A DNA stretch of 19,206 nucleotides from JBCCYM01 sp039190005 (GTDB lineage Bacteria > Pseudomonadota > Gammaproteobacteria > UBA12402): contig JBCCYM010000034.1 of the NCBI GenBank assembly GCA_039190005.1, forward strand, positions 1 to 19,206, given 5' to 3'. The notes under the pieces were generated by a model, which worked only from the letters and a program-made list of their open reading frames with translations, was not told the DNA's origin and did not search any database. This document shows, piece by piece, positions 1 to 8,718 of this stretch. Position 1 is the first letter of the stretch, and every line of letters begins with the position of its first letter. A program made the translations under genes and the position numbers.

Positions 1-2
1 TA

Positions 3-1079
3 TATCCATACAATCAATATCTTAAAGCATACCAACAAGCTAAAACAGATTTAAATAAAATTAAAATTCCTGAATTTATTAATTTTTTCAGAAAACAGAG
101 AATGCTAGCCGATGATTTTATAAGGAAAAACTGTTCAGATAATTTAAATATTACTTCTTCAATAAAGAAAAAAATCATGCTATTTTATTCAAGAGAAATG
201 GAGTTTACTGTTCTATTTTCTTTATCACTAGCGACATCAAACTTAGTCAAAAAATACATTAAATTTAGCCCAAATTTACCAAATTCTTCCACGTACAATA
301 AGTTAGGTACTCAATACAATGAAGAGCGATTGGCCGGCGCAAGAAATAAAACTAATACTCCTACATTTAGATTTAAATATAAGCAACTTGATAATACCTC
401 ATTCAATGAGCTCGGTAATGTACAGTATGCAAATTTTAGAAACATATATTCTGCGCTTTATAAATATGAAATGCTCTACAAAAAAAATTTTCCCTACGGG
501 AACTGTGTTGAAATATGTGAATTTGCAATTGCTATTCTAAGTATGATTGATATAGATTCAAAAATTTTTATACCAATGCCTGTTTATGTAACCTGGATCA
601 AGATATCAAATGGAGATGACATGTTTAATTTAAACTATAAAGATCATCATTTTTTGCTTATTCATAAATCAAAAAAATTAGCCAATACAAAAATTATCGG
701 TTATTCACTGCAGAGCTTGTGGAATATTCACTTGAAAAGACTGCCGAATTGTTTTGTTTGGGATGGTTGGATTGATACACTGGCAATAACAGATGATATA
801 CATGAATATATAAATATTTTGAAACAACGTGGCGTGAGAAAATATTATTATGGTACGATAAAGGAAACTTATACTATTGATCTTTCTAAGCAAGTTTTTA
901 AGCATTTTCCTTATGCAAAGAAACGGTTTCATAATTTGTCGCAGGAGTTTATAAAGCTATACCATAAGCAGTTAAATAGTCTGCTAGATTCCGATGAAAA
1001 ATTAACTAAGGCAATAAAGTACGCATTTAAGGGACAAAAAATGACTAAGCTCAATTTAAAAACTGAGAAATCAAAATAA
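3..1079 (+). CDS. AT-rich hypothetical protein, possible papain/transglutaminase-like Cys-His-Asp enzyme (5' end outside window)
   Basis: The frame has no stop from base 3 onward, so the gene very likely starts before the window; the first ATG inside it is at 102, and residue numbers here count from that ATG. I do not recognise the family by overall sequence. Three short motifs are spaced as in cysteine-protease or transglutaminase-like folds: a Gly-Asn-Cys start of a hydrophobic helix (Cys135, bases 504-506), Asp-His-His followed by a hydrophobic strand (His182/His183, 645-650), and a Trp-Asp-Gly-Trp segment (Asp221, 762-764). No signal peptide or membrane segment is visible in the part seen. 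The gene is much richer in A+T than everything to its right, suggesting recent acquisition. It converges on the MFS gene and has no operon partner in view. A secreted effector-type hydrolase is one reading; a non-enzymatic protein with chance motifs is the alternative. Confidence 0.75.
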   Translation, partial: YPYNQYLKAYQQAKTDLNKIKIPEFINFFRKQRMLADDFIRKNCSDNLNITSSIKKKIMLFYSREMEFTVLFSLSLATSNLVKKYIKFSPNLPNSSTYNKLGTQYNEERLAGARNKTNTPTFRFKYKQLDNTSFNELGNVQYANFRNIYSALYKYEMLYKKNFPYGNCVEICEFAIAILSMIDIDSKIFIPMPVYVTWIKISNGDDMFNLNYKDHHFLLIHKSKKLANTKIIGYSLQSLWNIHLKRLPNCFVWDGWIDTLAITDDIHEYINILKQRGVRKYYYGTIKETYTIDLSKQVFKHFPYAKKRFHNLSQEFIKLYHKQLNSLLDSDEKLTKAIKYAFKGQKMTKLNLKTEKSK

Positions 1080-1191
1080 TCTGGCAGTATCTACTTTTGC
1101 TGCTCATGTTGAATAAAAAAATAGATTTTGTGATCAAAAAAAGACATAAAACGATGAGATAGCCTTGATTTGATTGATCCAGCGAAAAAAT

Positions 1192-2544
1192 CTATTGCAG
1201 TGGTTTGCGCATTATCATTGTTGCCGCTAACCAAAATAATACAGCGATGATCAATAAAACATAACAAGCCAGATGCAAACCGTAGACGAAATTAACATGG
1301 CGTATGCCGTAATGGAAAAACATCATGGCAAAGTTGAAGAAGATAACAAAGGCCATATTAAAATTGGTAATCAACCCACCTGTGATCACACCGGCATGTT
1401 GATAGTTTTTGCCAATGGAAAATGGTGTGGAAACAGAATTAATTGTTCCCCAAGCAATGCCAATTAAGATAATGGATAAAATAACTAACCATAATGGACC
1501 ATCCATGCCAAAATAACTTGCTAACACAAGTCCGGCAACATCACCCAGAAATACGATGTGAACGATTAATTTTTTCTTATTTTTTTCAAACAAAGCGCCG
1601 GAAATCATCGGGGAGATGATAACCATGACTGTCATGGCGCACAGAGTTATGCCCGCCATAAAAATTGAGAACTTAAGCACCATATGTAAATACAGCGGGA
1701 TTAAAAACAAGAACACAAAGCTGTAACCAACGCCAATCGATGTGGTGATGGTCGCGATCGCAAAATTTCTGTTCAGATAAAGCGAAGGCATGATTAATGG
1801 CGCTGCCGCTTTTTTTTCGACAAAAAATAGCAACAAAAACGCGATTACTGTCAAGATACAAGCGGCGATAATCGGTGTATGCCAACCATAGTAAGGCCAT
1901 TCATTAAGGATAAAGACGAACGCGCCGATACCGACAATAAAACACAAGGCGCCCAACCAATCAATCAGTGTATTTTTGCCTTCTCGTTTCGATTCAATAC
2001 CCCATATATAAGTGATGAATAAACTAATCAATGCGAATGGAATGTTGATAAAAAATACCCAACGCCAACTGAGCCAGTGCATCAGCACGGCACCAAGTAA
2101 AGGACCGATACCCACACCAACGCCAAATAAGGCAAAGAAAATACTGACCGTGCGTACACGTATCGCTTCAGGGAAGATATTTTGAATGGTGCCAACGGCG
2201 CAGGGAAAAAACATCGCGACACACGCGCCTTGCAGTCCGCGCATTACCATTAAAAACCATGGCGTTTGCGCCAATCCTGCTCCCAAAGATACCAGGGTGA
2301 GCACAATCAAGGTAATGAGCAACATTTCGCGACGCCCTTTGAGATCGCTTAACATGCCAAAAGGAACCGTGCAAGCACTGAATAGCAGAGAAAAGCAAGT
2401 CAGCATCCATTGCATTTGGGTGATGTTGGCATTTAAGGCTTTTTTAATCACCGGAAATGCTGAATTGACAATACTGGCATCAAAACCCGCGACAATGCCG
2501 GCAAGACACAGGGCGATAAAATAGATACTACTGTTGCGATTCAT
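1192..2544 (-). CDS. MFS transporter, DHA2 (EmrB/QacA-type) family
   Basis: Predicted inner-membrane proton-driven exporter of 450 residues, almost entirely hydrophobic helices. DHA2 hallmarks are visible: an FDASIVNSAFP segment in the first helix (residues 21-31; compare the family lDxTivNvAlP motif), the loop 2-3 motif GMLSDLKGRR (63-72), a glycine-rich GVGVGIGPLLG antiporter motif in helix 5, and the WRWVFFINIPF segment just after it. It is somewhat shorter than the usual 500 or so residues of 14-helix DHA2 exporters. The substrate cannot be told from sequence; drugs, dyes, siderophores or metabolites are all possible, and no periplasmic adaptor (EmrA-like) gene is adjacent. The ATG at 2544 follows a weak GGTGA Shine-Dalgarno. 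It is transcribed divergently from acnA and ends convergently with the AT-rich gene, 112 bases away. Confidence 0.9.
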   Translation of the reverse strand: MNRNSSIYFIALCLAGIVAGFDASIVNSAFPVIKKALNANITQMQWMLTCFSLLFSACTVPFGMLSDLKGRREMLLITLIVLTLVSLGAGLAQTPWFLMVMRGLQGACVAMFFPCAVGTIQNIFPEAIRVRTVSIFFALFGVGVGIGPLLGAVLMHWLSWRWVFFINIPFALISLFITYIWGIESKREGKNTLIDWLGALCFIVGIGAFVFILNEWPYYGWHTPIIAACILTVIAFLLLFFVEKKAAAPLIMPSLYLNRNFAIATITTSIGVGYSFVFLFLIPLYLHMVLKFSIFMAGITLCAMTVMVIISPMISGALFEKNKKKLIVHIVFLGDVAGLVLASYFGMDGPLWLVILSIILIGIAWGTINSVSTPFSIGKNYQHAGVITGGLITNFNMAFVIFFNFAMMFFHYGIRHVNFVYGLHLACYVLLIIAVLFWLAATMIMRKPLQ

Positions 2545-2587
2545 TTAATTCACCGTGTTTGTTTCTAACAAATAGCGTTGTCCTGTT

Positions 2588-2593
2588 ATTATA
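2588..2593 (-). promoter_or_regulatory. Putative -10 element of the DHA2 transporter gene
   Basis: The minus strand reads a perfect TATAAT here, about 44 bases upstream of the ATG. No good -35 hexamer is found at 16-18 bp, so the promoter would be weak or activator-dependent. Assignment rests on position and the -10 match only. Confidence 0.35.
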
Positions 2594-2631
2594 CGTATTT
2601 TTACCCGCTCAAATAAATATGTGTCGCAATC

Positions 2632-2648
2632 CTACTATGCTTTAGTAG
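2632..2648. promoter_or_regulatory. Inverted repeat in the DHA2/acnA divergent gap
   Basis: CTACTA and TAGTAG form a perfect 6-bp dyad with a 5-base spacer. It lies about 26 bp upstream of the putative acnA -35, and a second dyad with related half-sites occurs at 2699-2711. A regulator-binding site is a reasonable inference; no regulator gene is present in the window. Confidence 0.35.
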
Positions 2649-2673
2649 ACTCAGTCAAGTTGTGTGCAAAATC

Positions 2674-2701
2674 TTGACAAAAACTGGCGATGCTATAAAC
2701 T
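2674..2701 (+). promoter_or_regulatory. Putative acnA promoter
   Basis: A perfect TTGACA (2674-2679) is followed after 16 bp by TAAACT (2696-2701), a four-of-six -10 match; a TATAAA overlaps it at 14 bp spacing. Transcription from here would give a leader of about 45 bases, starting next to the dyad at 2699-2711. Confidence 0.4.
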
Positions 2702-2711
2702 ACTTTGTAGT
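2699..2711. promoter_or_regulatory. Inverted repeat at the acnA transcription-start region
   Basis: ACTAC-TTT-GTAGT is a perfect 5-bp dyad directly over the end of the putative -10 and the expected start point. Its half-sites resemble those of the dyad at 2632-2648. Overlap with the start region would suit repression; this is inference from position. Confidence 0.3.
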
Positions 2712-2752
2712 GAAAAATATTGTCCCAATAGCGCATCGTCGAGGAGATTTTT

Positions 2753-5422
2753 ATGAGTCAAGACAGCCTGAATACACAAACTACCCTGAATGCCGGTAGT
2801 CAAACCTATCATTATTACAGTTTAAAAAAAGCGGAGGAAAAACTTGGGGATTTGTCGCGCTTACCATTCTCGCTTAAAATCCTATTGGAAAATTTGCTCA
2901 GGCATGAAGATAATAACACGGTCACGGTCGATGATTTTCAGGCATTCAGTCAATGGCTTAAAGACAAACGTTCAACCAAAGAAATTGCCTATCGTCCGGC
3001 ACGGGTATTACTTCAGGATTTTACCGGTGTGCCGGCTGTTGTCGATTTAGCCGCTTTGCGTGACGCCATGGAAACATTGGGTGGCGACGCAAAAACCATT
3101 AATCCCTTATCGGCCGTGGATTTAGTAATTGATCACTCGGTGCAGGTCGATGAATTTGGTAGCAACAGTGCCTATGAAAAAAATACTGCCGTAGAGATGA
3201 AACGTAACCGTGAGCGTTATGAATTATTGCGTTGGGCAAAGGACGCGTTTAATCATTTTCGCGCGGTGCCACCTGGTACCGGTATTTGCCATCAGGTTAA
3301 TCTTGAATACCTTGCCAAATCGATTTGGCATTCGGAGCAGGATGGCAAAAAAGTTGCTTATCCGGATACCTTAGTAGGAACCGATTCGCATACCACCATG
3401 ATTAACGCTTTAGGTGTGCTTGGCTGGGGCGTCGGCGGTATTGAAGCGGAAGCCGCGATGTTGGGACAACCGATTTCGATGTTGATTCCGGAAGTTGTTG
3501 GTTTTGAAATTACCGGTAAATTACCGGAAGGCGCGACGGCAACAGATTTAGTGCTGACAGTAACACAAATGCTGCGTGAACACGGGGTGGTCAGTAAGTT
3601 TGTTGAATATTACGGCAGTGGTTTGACTGAATTGCCTTTGCCGAATCGGGCGACCATTTCTAACATGGCGCCGGAATATGGCGCGACCTGTGGCTTCTTC
3701 CCGATTGATCAAGTGACCTTGGATTATCTGAAATTATCCGGTCGCGATGATGACACCTTAGCGCTGGTTGAAGCCTATGCCAAAGCGCAAGGCATGTGGC
3801 GTGATGACAATGCGCCTGAGCCGGTATTTAGTTCTAAATTGCGTTTGGATTTATCAACAGTTAAACCGTGTCTTGCCGGTCCAAAACGTCCTCAGGATCG
3901 AGTGGTATTATCGCAAGTACCGCAAGCTTTTGAACAAGCCGCTGAGCAATATTATGCCGCCAGTGAAAAAGATAAAGCGGTGGAAACCGCCGATGGCTTT
4001 ACCATGCATCAAGGTGATGTGGTGATCGCGGCGATTACCAGTTGTACCAATACCTCCAACCCCAGTGTCATGATTGCCGCGGGTTTAGTCGCCAAAAAAG
4101 CCATTGAAAAAGGTATAGCATGCAAGCCCTGGGTTAAAAGTTCACTGGCGCCGGGATCTAAAGTGGTTACAAACTATCTGGAAAAAACTGGCTTGCAAAC
4201 TTATCTCGATCAGCTTGGTTTTAACTTGGTCGGTTATGGTTGTACAACCTGTATTGGTAATTCTGGTCCTTTACCGCAACCGGTAACTGAGGCGATTAAT
4301 GACAATGATCTGGCTGTTTGTTCGGTGCTTTCGGGCAACCGCAACTTTGAAGGCCGTATTCATCCTTTAGTCAAAGCAAACTGGTTGGCGTCACCGCCTT
4401 TAGTAGTTGCTTATGCTTTAGCGGGTTCGATTAAAAAAGATTTAACCAGTGAACCATTAGGCAATGATAAAAATGGTGAGCCGGTGTATCTGAAAGATGT
4501 GTGGCCGAGTGATGCCGAAATTGCCGCGGAAACGGCTAAAATTGATAATACCATGTTCCGTGAACGTTATGCCGATGTGTTTACCGGCAATAAAGACTGG
4601 AATGATATTAAAGTCAGTACTGGCACAACATTTCAATGGGATCAGGATTCAACCTATGTGCGCTTGCCGCCATTCTTTGAAGGCTTGACACCGGAAGTGC
4701 CGCATCAAGAAGAGATTAAAGCGGCGCGTGTGCTTGCCGTATTAGGGGATAATGTCACCACCGATCATATCTCACCAGCTGGCGCGATCAAAATTGATAG
4801 CCCGGCAGGAAAATATCTGACCCAACATGGTGTTGAGCCCAATGATTTTAATTCCTATGGTTCGCGTCGTGGTAACCACGAAGTGATGTGGCGTGGTACC
4901 TTTGCCAATATCCGTATTCGCAATGAAATGGTGCCTGGCGTTGAAGGTGGTTTTACCAAACATCATCCGGATGGTGAAGTGATGCCAATTTTTGATGCCG
5001 CCATGGAATATCAGCAAGACAATACGCCACTGGTTATTTTTGCCGGTAAAGAATATGGTATGGGTTCTTCGCGTGACTGGGCCGCTAAAGGCACATTATT
5101 GCTCGGCGTCAAAGCGGTGATTGTTGAAAGCTTTGAGCGTATTCATCGGTCCAATCTTATTGGCATGGGTGTATTACCATTGCAATTTAAAGAAGGCGTG
5201 AATCGCAAAACGCTTAAGCTAACTGGCGAAGAAACCGTTGATGTTCTGGGTTTAAACAATGACATGACACCAGGTATGGACATTGACGCGGTGATTCACT
5301 ATGCCGATGGTCAAAGCAAAACTATTAGCTTATGCTGCCGTATTGATACGCAAAATGAAATGGAATATTACCTCAATGGTGGTATTTTGCAGTATGTGTT
5401 GAGAAAATTGATAAAAAAATAA
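2753..5422 (+). CDS. acnA: Aconitate hydratase A
   Basis: Cytoplasmic [4Fe-4S] enzyme that interconverts citrate and isocitrate via cis-aconitate in the TCA and glyoxylate cycles. The 889-residue length matches E. coli AcnA (891). The three cluster cysteines are in place: Cys431 in SCTNTSNPSVM and Cys497 and Cys500 in GCTTCIGNSG, close to E. coli 435, 501 and 504. The N-terminal RVLLQDFTGVPAVVDLAA segment, the GVGGIEAEAAMLGQP segment and the C-terminal swivel-domain motif YGMGSSRDWAAKG are also present, so the enzyme looks intact and active. The start is supported by a strong GAGGAGA Shine-Dalgarno (2741-2747). It appears monocistronic: the next gene, 44 bp downstream, has its own ribosome site, different base composition and an unrelated role, though read-through is possible. 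Confidence 0.97.
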   Translation: MSQDSLNTQTTLNAGSQTYHYYSLKKAEEKLGDLSRLPFSLKILLENLLRHEDNNTVTVDDFQAFSQWLKDKRSTKEIAYRPARVLLQDFTGVPAVVDLAALRDAMETLGGDAKTINPLSAVDLVIDHSVQVDEFGSNSAYEKNTAVEMKRNRERYELLRWAKDAFNHFRAVPPGTGICHQVNLEYLAKSIWHSEQDGKKVAYPDTLVGTDSHTTMINALGVLGWGVGGIEAEAAMLGQPISMLIPEVVGFEITGKLPEGATATDLVLTVTQMLREHGVVSKFVEYYGSGLTELPLPNRATISNMAPEYGATCGFFPIDQVTLDYLKLSGRDDDTLALVEAYAKAQGMWRDDNAPEPVFSSKLRLDLSTVKPCLAGPKRPQDRVVLSQVPQAFEQAAEQYYAASEKDKAVETADGFTMHQGDVVIAAITSCTNTSNPSVMIAAGLVAKKAIEKGIACKPWVKSSLAPGSKVVTNYLEKTGLQTYLDQLGFNLVGYGCTTCIGNSGPLPQPVTEAINDNDLAVCSVLSGNRNFEGRIHPLVKANWLASPPLVVAYALAGSIKKDLTSEPLGNDKNGEPVYLKDVWPSDAEIAAETAKIDNTMFRERYADVFTGNKDWNDIKVSTGTTFQWDQDSTYVRLPPFFEGLTPEVPHQEEIKAARVLAVLGDNVTTDHISPAGAIKIDSPAGKYLTQHGVEPNDFNSYGSRRGNHEVMWRGTFANIRIRNEMVPGVEGGFTKHHPDGEVMPIFDAAMEYQQDNTPLVIFAGKEYGMGSSRDWAAKGTLLLGVKAVIVESFERIHRSNLIGMGVLPLQFKEGVNRKTLKLTGEETVDVLGLNNDMTPGMDIDAVIHYADGQSKTISLCCRIDTQNEMEYYLNGGILQYVLRKLIKK

Positions 5423-5466
5423 GATAGATGCTCTTGTAAAAAATACTTATTCACAGGAATAATACC

Positions 5467-7140
5467 ATGTCGATCTTGATGAGTACTGAAAGTCAGAATT
5501 TCCAGAATATTATGGGAAATGGATCGAAGTATAAAGTGCCTAGATTTCAAAGAGATTATTCCTGGGAAGAAGAACAATGGGAAGATTTATGGACAGATAT
5601 ACAGACTTTGCGTGAGGAAAAACAACATTATATGGGTTATCTTGTGCTGCAAACAGGTACAGGAGAGAGGCAACTTATCATAGATGGACAGCAACGACTA
5701 ACTACCCTTTCTATTATTGTGCTTAGTGCATTAAAACGATTAAAGGAGTTATCCGAACATGATAAAAATAATGAAAAAAGAGCTGAAGCAATAAGAACGA
5801 CTTATATAGGTACAATTGACACGGTATCACTTACAACATATAACAAAGTAGAGTTAAATAGGAATAACGATACTGTCTTTAAGAAATTATCTTCTTTAGA
5901 AACACCGCCGGTTCGGAAGGTGAAACGAACCAATAAACTCATGACAGAATCTTTTGATTTTTTTTATAAGAAATTACAAGGAAGAGATGGTAAAGAAATT
6001 GCAGCGTTTATTGAGTTGATGTCTAAAGGTTTAATGTTTACTAAAATATCAGTGGATAATGAAATCAATGCCTATAAAGTTTTTGAAACGCTGAATGCTC
6101 GAGGTGTGCAATTATCTACCCCTGATTTATTAAAGAATTATTTATTTTCTATTATTAGCAAAGATGGCACAGTTACTGATGAAGAAATGGATGATTTAGA
6201 TATAAGGTGGGAAGAAATTGTTAAACAACTGGAAAGAAATAGTTTTTCTGATTTTTTAAGATTTGATTGGAACAGTCAGAATAAAACAGCAACCAAAAAC
6301 GAATTATTCCGGAAAATAAGAAATCATATTGCCTCAAGAACTGAAGCACATCATTATCTAAAAAGGTTAGAAAAAAGGTCTCAAGTGTATGCAGCACTTT
6401 TTTCCGCTGAGGATGAACTTTGGCAGAAAGAGGGTTATAAAGGGTGTTCAGAATATGTATTTGCACTTGAATTGTTTGGAATAAAGCAACCAATGAGCGT
6501 TTTTTTAGTCGCTTATGAGAAGTTTGAACCTCATGAGTTTGTTAAACTAATGCGATATATTTCTATACTATCCATGCGTTATAATACGATTTGTAAACGA
6601 TCTCCTAATGAACAGGAAAGAATCTATAATCAAATCGCTTTAAGCATACATTCTGGTGAATATAAACGTGCAAGCAGTGTTAAAAACTCTTCAGAATTTA
6701 AGAAGATTTATCCGTCGGATGATGATTTTATACAGATATTTAAAAATAAGCGTATGCCACATGTGCAAACACTCAAAAAGATAAAACATATTCTTCTAGA
6801 AATAGAGCGCCATTTATCAGATAAAAAATTGCAAGGAGGGGATATCAGTGTAGAACATATCTTACCAAAAACACCGGATGGACAGTGGCGCAGAGAATTT
6901 GGTGATGATTGGGAAGATTGTACTGATAGACTGGGAAATATGACATTGCTGACAATAAACGATAATAAATTAGCCGGCAGGAAGTTATTTACCGATAAAA
7001 AACCTATTTATGAAAATAGCGGTTTTAAAATAGCCGAAAAAATAAGTGACTATGATCAGTGGAATATTGATAATTTAAAACTTTATCAACACTGGTTAGC
7101 TGAGCAGGCAGCTAATACCTGGAAGATAAATTACAGTTAG
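5467..7140 (+). CDS. DUF262-DUF1524 protein (GmrSD/SspE/BrxU-like defence nuclease)
   Basis: The N-terminal half is a DUF262 (ParB-like/NTPase) domain: PRFQRDYSW at residues 25-33 and the signature DGQQRLTT at 73-80 (Asp73, Arg77). The C-terminal part is a DUF1524 HNH-type nuclease: VEHILPKT at 462-469 (His464), LGNMTLL at 489-495 (Asn491) and NDNKLAGRKLF at 498-508. This architecture is known from type IV restriction enzymes such as GmrSD (acting on modified phage DNA), from SspE in phosphorothioation-based defence, and from BrxU. At 557 residues it is shorter than typical GmrSD fusions. No ssp, brx or methylase genes are nearby, so it would be a stand-alone type IV enzyme or an orphan. The ATG at 5467 is favoured over 5479 because AGGA (5455-5458) lies 8 bases ahead. 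It is richer in A+T than acnA, consistent with horizontal transfer. Confidence 0.88.
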   Translation: MSILMSTESQNFQNIMGNGSKYKVPRFQRDYSWEEEQWEDLWTDIQTLREEKQHYMGYLVLQTGTGERQLIIDGQQRLTTLSIIVLSALKRLKELSEHDKNNEKRAEAIRTTYIGTIDTVSLTTYNKVELNRNNDTVFKKLSSLETPPVRKVKRTNKLMTESFDFFYKKLQGRDGKEIAAFIELMSKGLMFTKISVDNEINAYKVFETLNARGVQLSTPDLLKNYLFSIISKDGTVTDEEMDDLDIRWEEIVKQLERNSFSDFLRFDWNSQNKTATKNELFRKIRNHIASRTEAHHYLKRLEKRSQVYAALFSAEDELWQKEGYKGCSEYVFALELFGIKQPMSVFLVAYEKFEPHEFVKLMRYISILSMRYNTICKRSPNEQERIYNQIALSIHSGEYKRASSVKNSSEFKKIYPSDDDFIQIFKNKRMPHVQTLKKIKHILLEIERHLSDKKLQGGDISVEHILPKTPDGQWRREFGDDWEDCTDRLGNMTLLTINDNKLAGRKLFTDKKPIYENSGFKIAEKISDYDQWNIDNLKLYQHWLAEQAANTWKINYS

Positions 7141-7183
7141 TTAGAGAGTTTAATTTACTTACTTCTACATAGATGTGTTATTT

Positions 7184-8587
7184 CTAGTTCGACACCTGTC
7201 CAATATCACGCAAACGTTTGCCTTTCATTAAGTTTTGTTCCAGTTGTTCTAAGGATATTTTGCGTGTTTCCGGTGTATAGAAGTAGTAGATAATAATCAG
7301 CGCGAGGTTGATGACACCGTAGAGAATAAAGGTTTTAACGCCACCCAGTGTCGATAATAAGGTTAAAAAGGTAGCGCCTATTACTAAGTTAACCAACCAG
7401 TTGGTAGTGGTACTGGTCATCATACCTAAGCTACGCCCTTTAAGTGGATTGATTTCAGAACAGAGAATCCAGGTGACCGGTCCGGAACTCATGGCAAAGG
7501 CGATCATAAATAATACCAACATCAAGACGGCAATGGTTCTTAATGTGACAGTATCCATTGGCGTTGAGAAGAGATAGGCTAATACTAGAAACGCGGCACC
7601 CATGCCTAACGCGCCCCAATAAAGCAAAGGTTTGCGACCGACACGGTCAACAAAAAGTATGGCTAATAAGGTAAAACTGAAATCAATTACCCCCAGCAAT
7701 ACGCCGCCCCACATTTTAGAAATAGGGGAGACAAATCCAACTAAAGTAAATACTTTTGGCGCGTAATAAAACATCACATTGATGCCGGTAAGCTGTTGCG
7801 CCGCTTGTAACGCAATACCCAAAAATACAACGCGTCTGAAATTACCATTACGTTTGAACAGTGACCAACCTTCGTGATCAAGTTTTTCCACTTGTTCAAT
7901 GTCATAAATTTCATTCAATATGTCTTCTTCAGAGCCTTGTCTAATTTTATGCAATACCTCACGCGCCGCTTTCTTTTGCTTTTTCAGAATTAACCAGCGA
8001 GGACTGGGTGGCATTAAGAGTGTGCCAATAAAAAGCAAAATAGCCGGGAAAGCAAGGGAGAATAACATTAATCGCCAGTTGCCAGTATAGGTTAGTACCA
8101 GATCAATCACTAAGGCAATGACAATGCCCAAATTAACCATAGCTTGATATAATGTGACTAAAGACCCGCGAATTTCAGAGGAAGCGACTTCAGCTAAATA
8201 TAAAGGCGCGTTGTAAGCCGCCATGCCCACGGCAATACCTAAGGCGGCGCGTGCCATCACAAGATGGGCAATTGAATGCGCGATTGCTGAGAAGAAAGAG
8301 GCTACCATGAAAATAAAAGCGGCTAATAAAATAGTGCGACGTCGACCAAGCGGTTTGGCTAGAAAGGCGCTGGTAATGGTACCAACGGCGGCGCCAAAAA
8401 GTACCGAGCTGACAATAATCTGTTGACCTTGATTATTGGCGCTGAACTCATGGGCGATAAAGGGTAAGGCGCCGGAAATAATCCCCGTGTCCATGCCGAA
8501 GAGAATGCCCGCTAAGGAAGCAAGTAAACAAATGGTGATATTCTGCCATGAAATATGTTTGTTAGTATTGATATTGCTAGTAGTCAT
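7184..8587 (-). CDS. Sugar:proton symporter, GalP/AraE-like MFS sugar porter
   Basis: Predicted 12-helix inner-membrane sugar/H+ symporter of 467 residues. It strongly resembles E. coli GalP: helix 1 LFGMDTGIISGALPFI with the proton-coupling Asp33, loop 2-3 ending in PLGRRR (79-84, lacking the usual Asp as in GalP), SPRWL at 195-199, QQLTGIN plus VMFYYAP (264-277) in helix 7, and a C-terminal PETRKISLEQLE followed by NLMKGKRLRDIG. The sugar is not certain; GalP-type porters carry galactose, glucose or arabinose. Expression is supported by a clear AAGGGAG Shine-Dalgarno (complement of 8594-8600). It lies downstream of the two dehydrogenase genes on the same strand, separated by 131 bp holding a nested inverted repeat, so it may be co-transcribed or separately controlled. 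It converges with the DUF262 gene, 43 bases away. Confidence 0.92.
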   Translation of the reverse strand: MTTSNINTNKHISWQNITICLLASLAGILFGMDTGIISGALPFIAHEFSANNQGQQIIVSSVLFGAAVGTITSAFLAKPLGRRRTILLAAFIFMVASFFSAIAHSIAHLVMARAALGIAVGMAAYNAPLYLAEVASSEIRGSLVTLYQAMVNLGIVIALVIDLVLTYTGNWRLMLFSLAFPAILLFIGTLLMPPSPRWLILKKQKKAAREVLHKIRQGSEEDILNEIYDIEQVEKLDHEGWSLFKRNGNFRRVVFLGIALQAAQQLTGINVMFYYAPKVFTLVGFVSPISKMWGGVLLGVIDFSFTLLAILFVDRVGRKPLLYWGALGMGAAFLVLAYLFSTPMDTVTLRTIAVLMLVLFMIAFAMSSGPVTWILCSEINPLKGRSLGMMTSTTTNWLVNLVIGATFLTLLSTLGGVKTFILYGVINLALIIIYYFYTPETRKISLEQLEQNLMKGKRLRDIGQVSN

Positions 8588-8628
8588 AGTGTACTCCCTT
8601 AATGTAACTGTTTAAAAATTTTACGCTA

Positions 8629-8691
8629 GGGGATTGTTGAGACTGGATTCCCGCCTTCGCGGGAATGACGAATTTGTCAACAACAATCTCC
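8629..8691. repeat. Nested inverted-repeat (REP/MITE-like) element
   Basis: An inner perfect hairpin with 8-bp arms ATTCCCGC/GCGGGAAT (8647-8654, 8659-8666) and loop CTTC is enclosed by an outer stem GGGGATTGTTG/CAACAATCTCC (8629-8639, 8681-8691; 11 bp with one G-T wobble). The core followed by ATGACG resembles common extragenic palindromes of gammaproteobacteria. It sits between the zinc dehydrogenase and the sugar porter and could fold in mRNA as a stabilising or attenuating hairpin. Confidence 0.7.
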
Positions 8692-8718
8692 ATCGGTATA
8701 GTATTAATTAATAATGCT

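Noticed and set aside
319..540. 73-residue plus-strand frame inside the AT-rich gene
   Set aside because: It lies within the longer frame that carries the motif pattern and remains open to the window edge.
2186..2524. Plus-strand 112-residue reading frame
   Set aside because: It is antisense to the MFS exporter and follows from its codon composition; no independent support.
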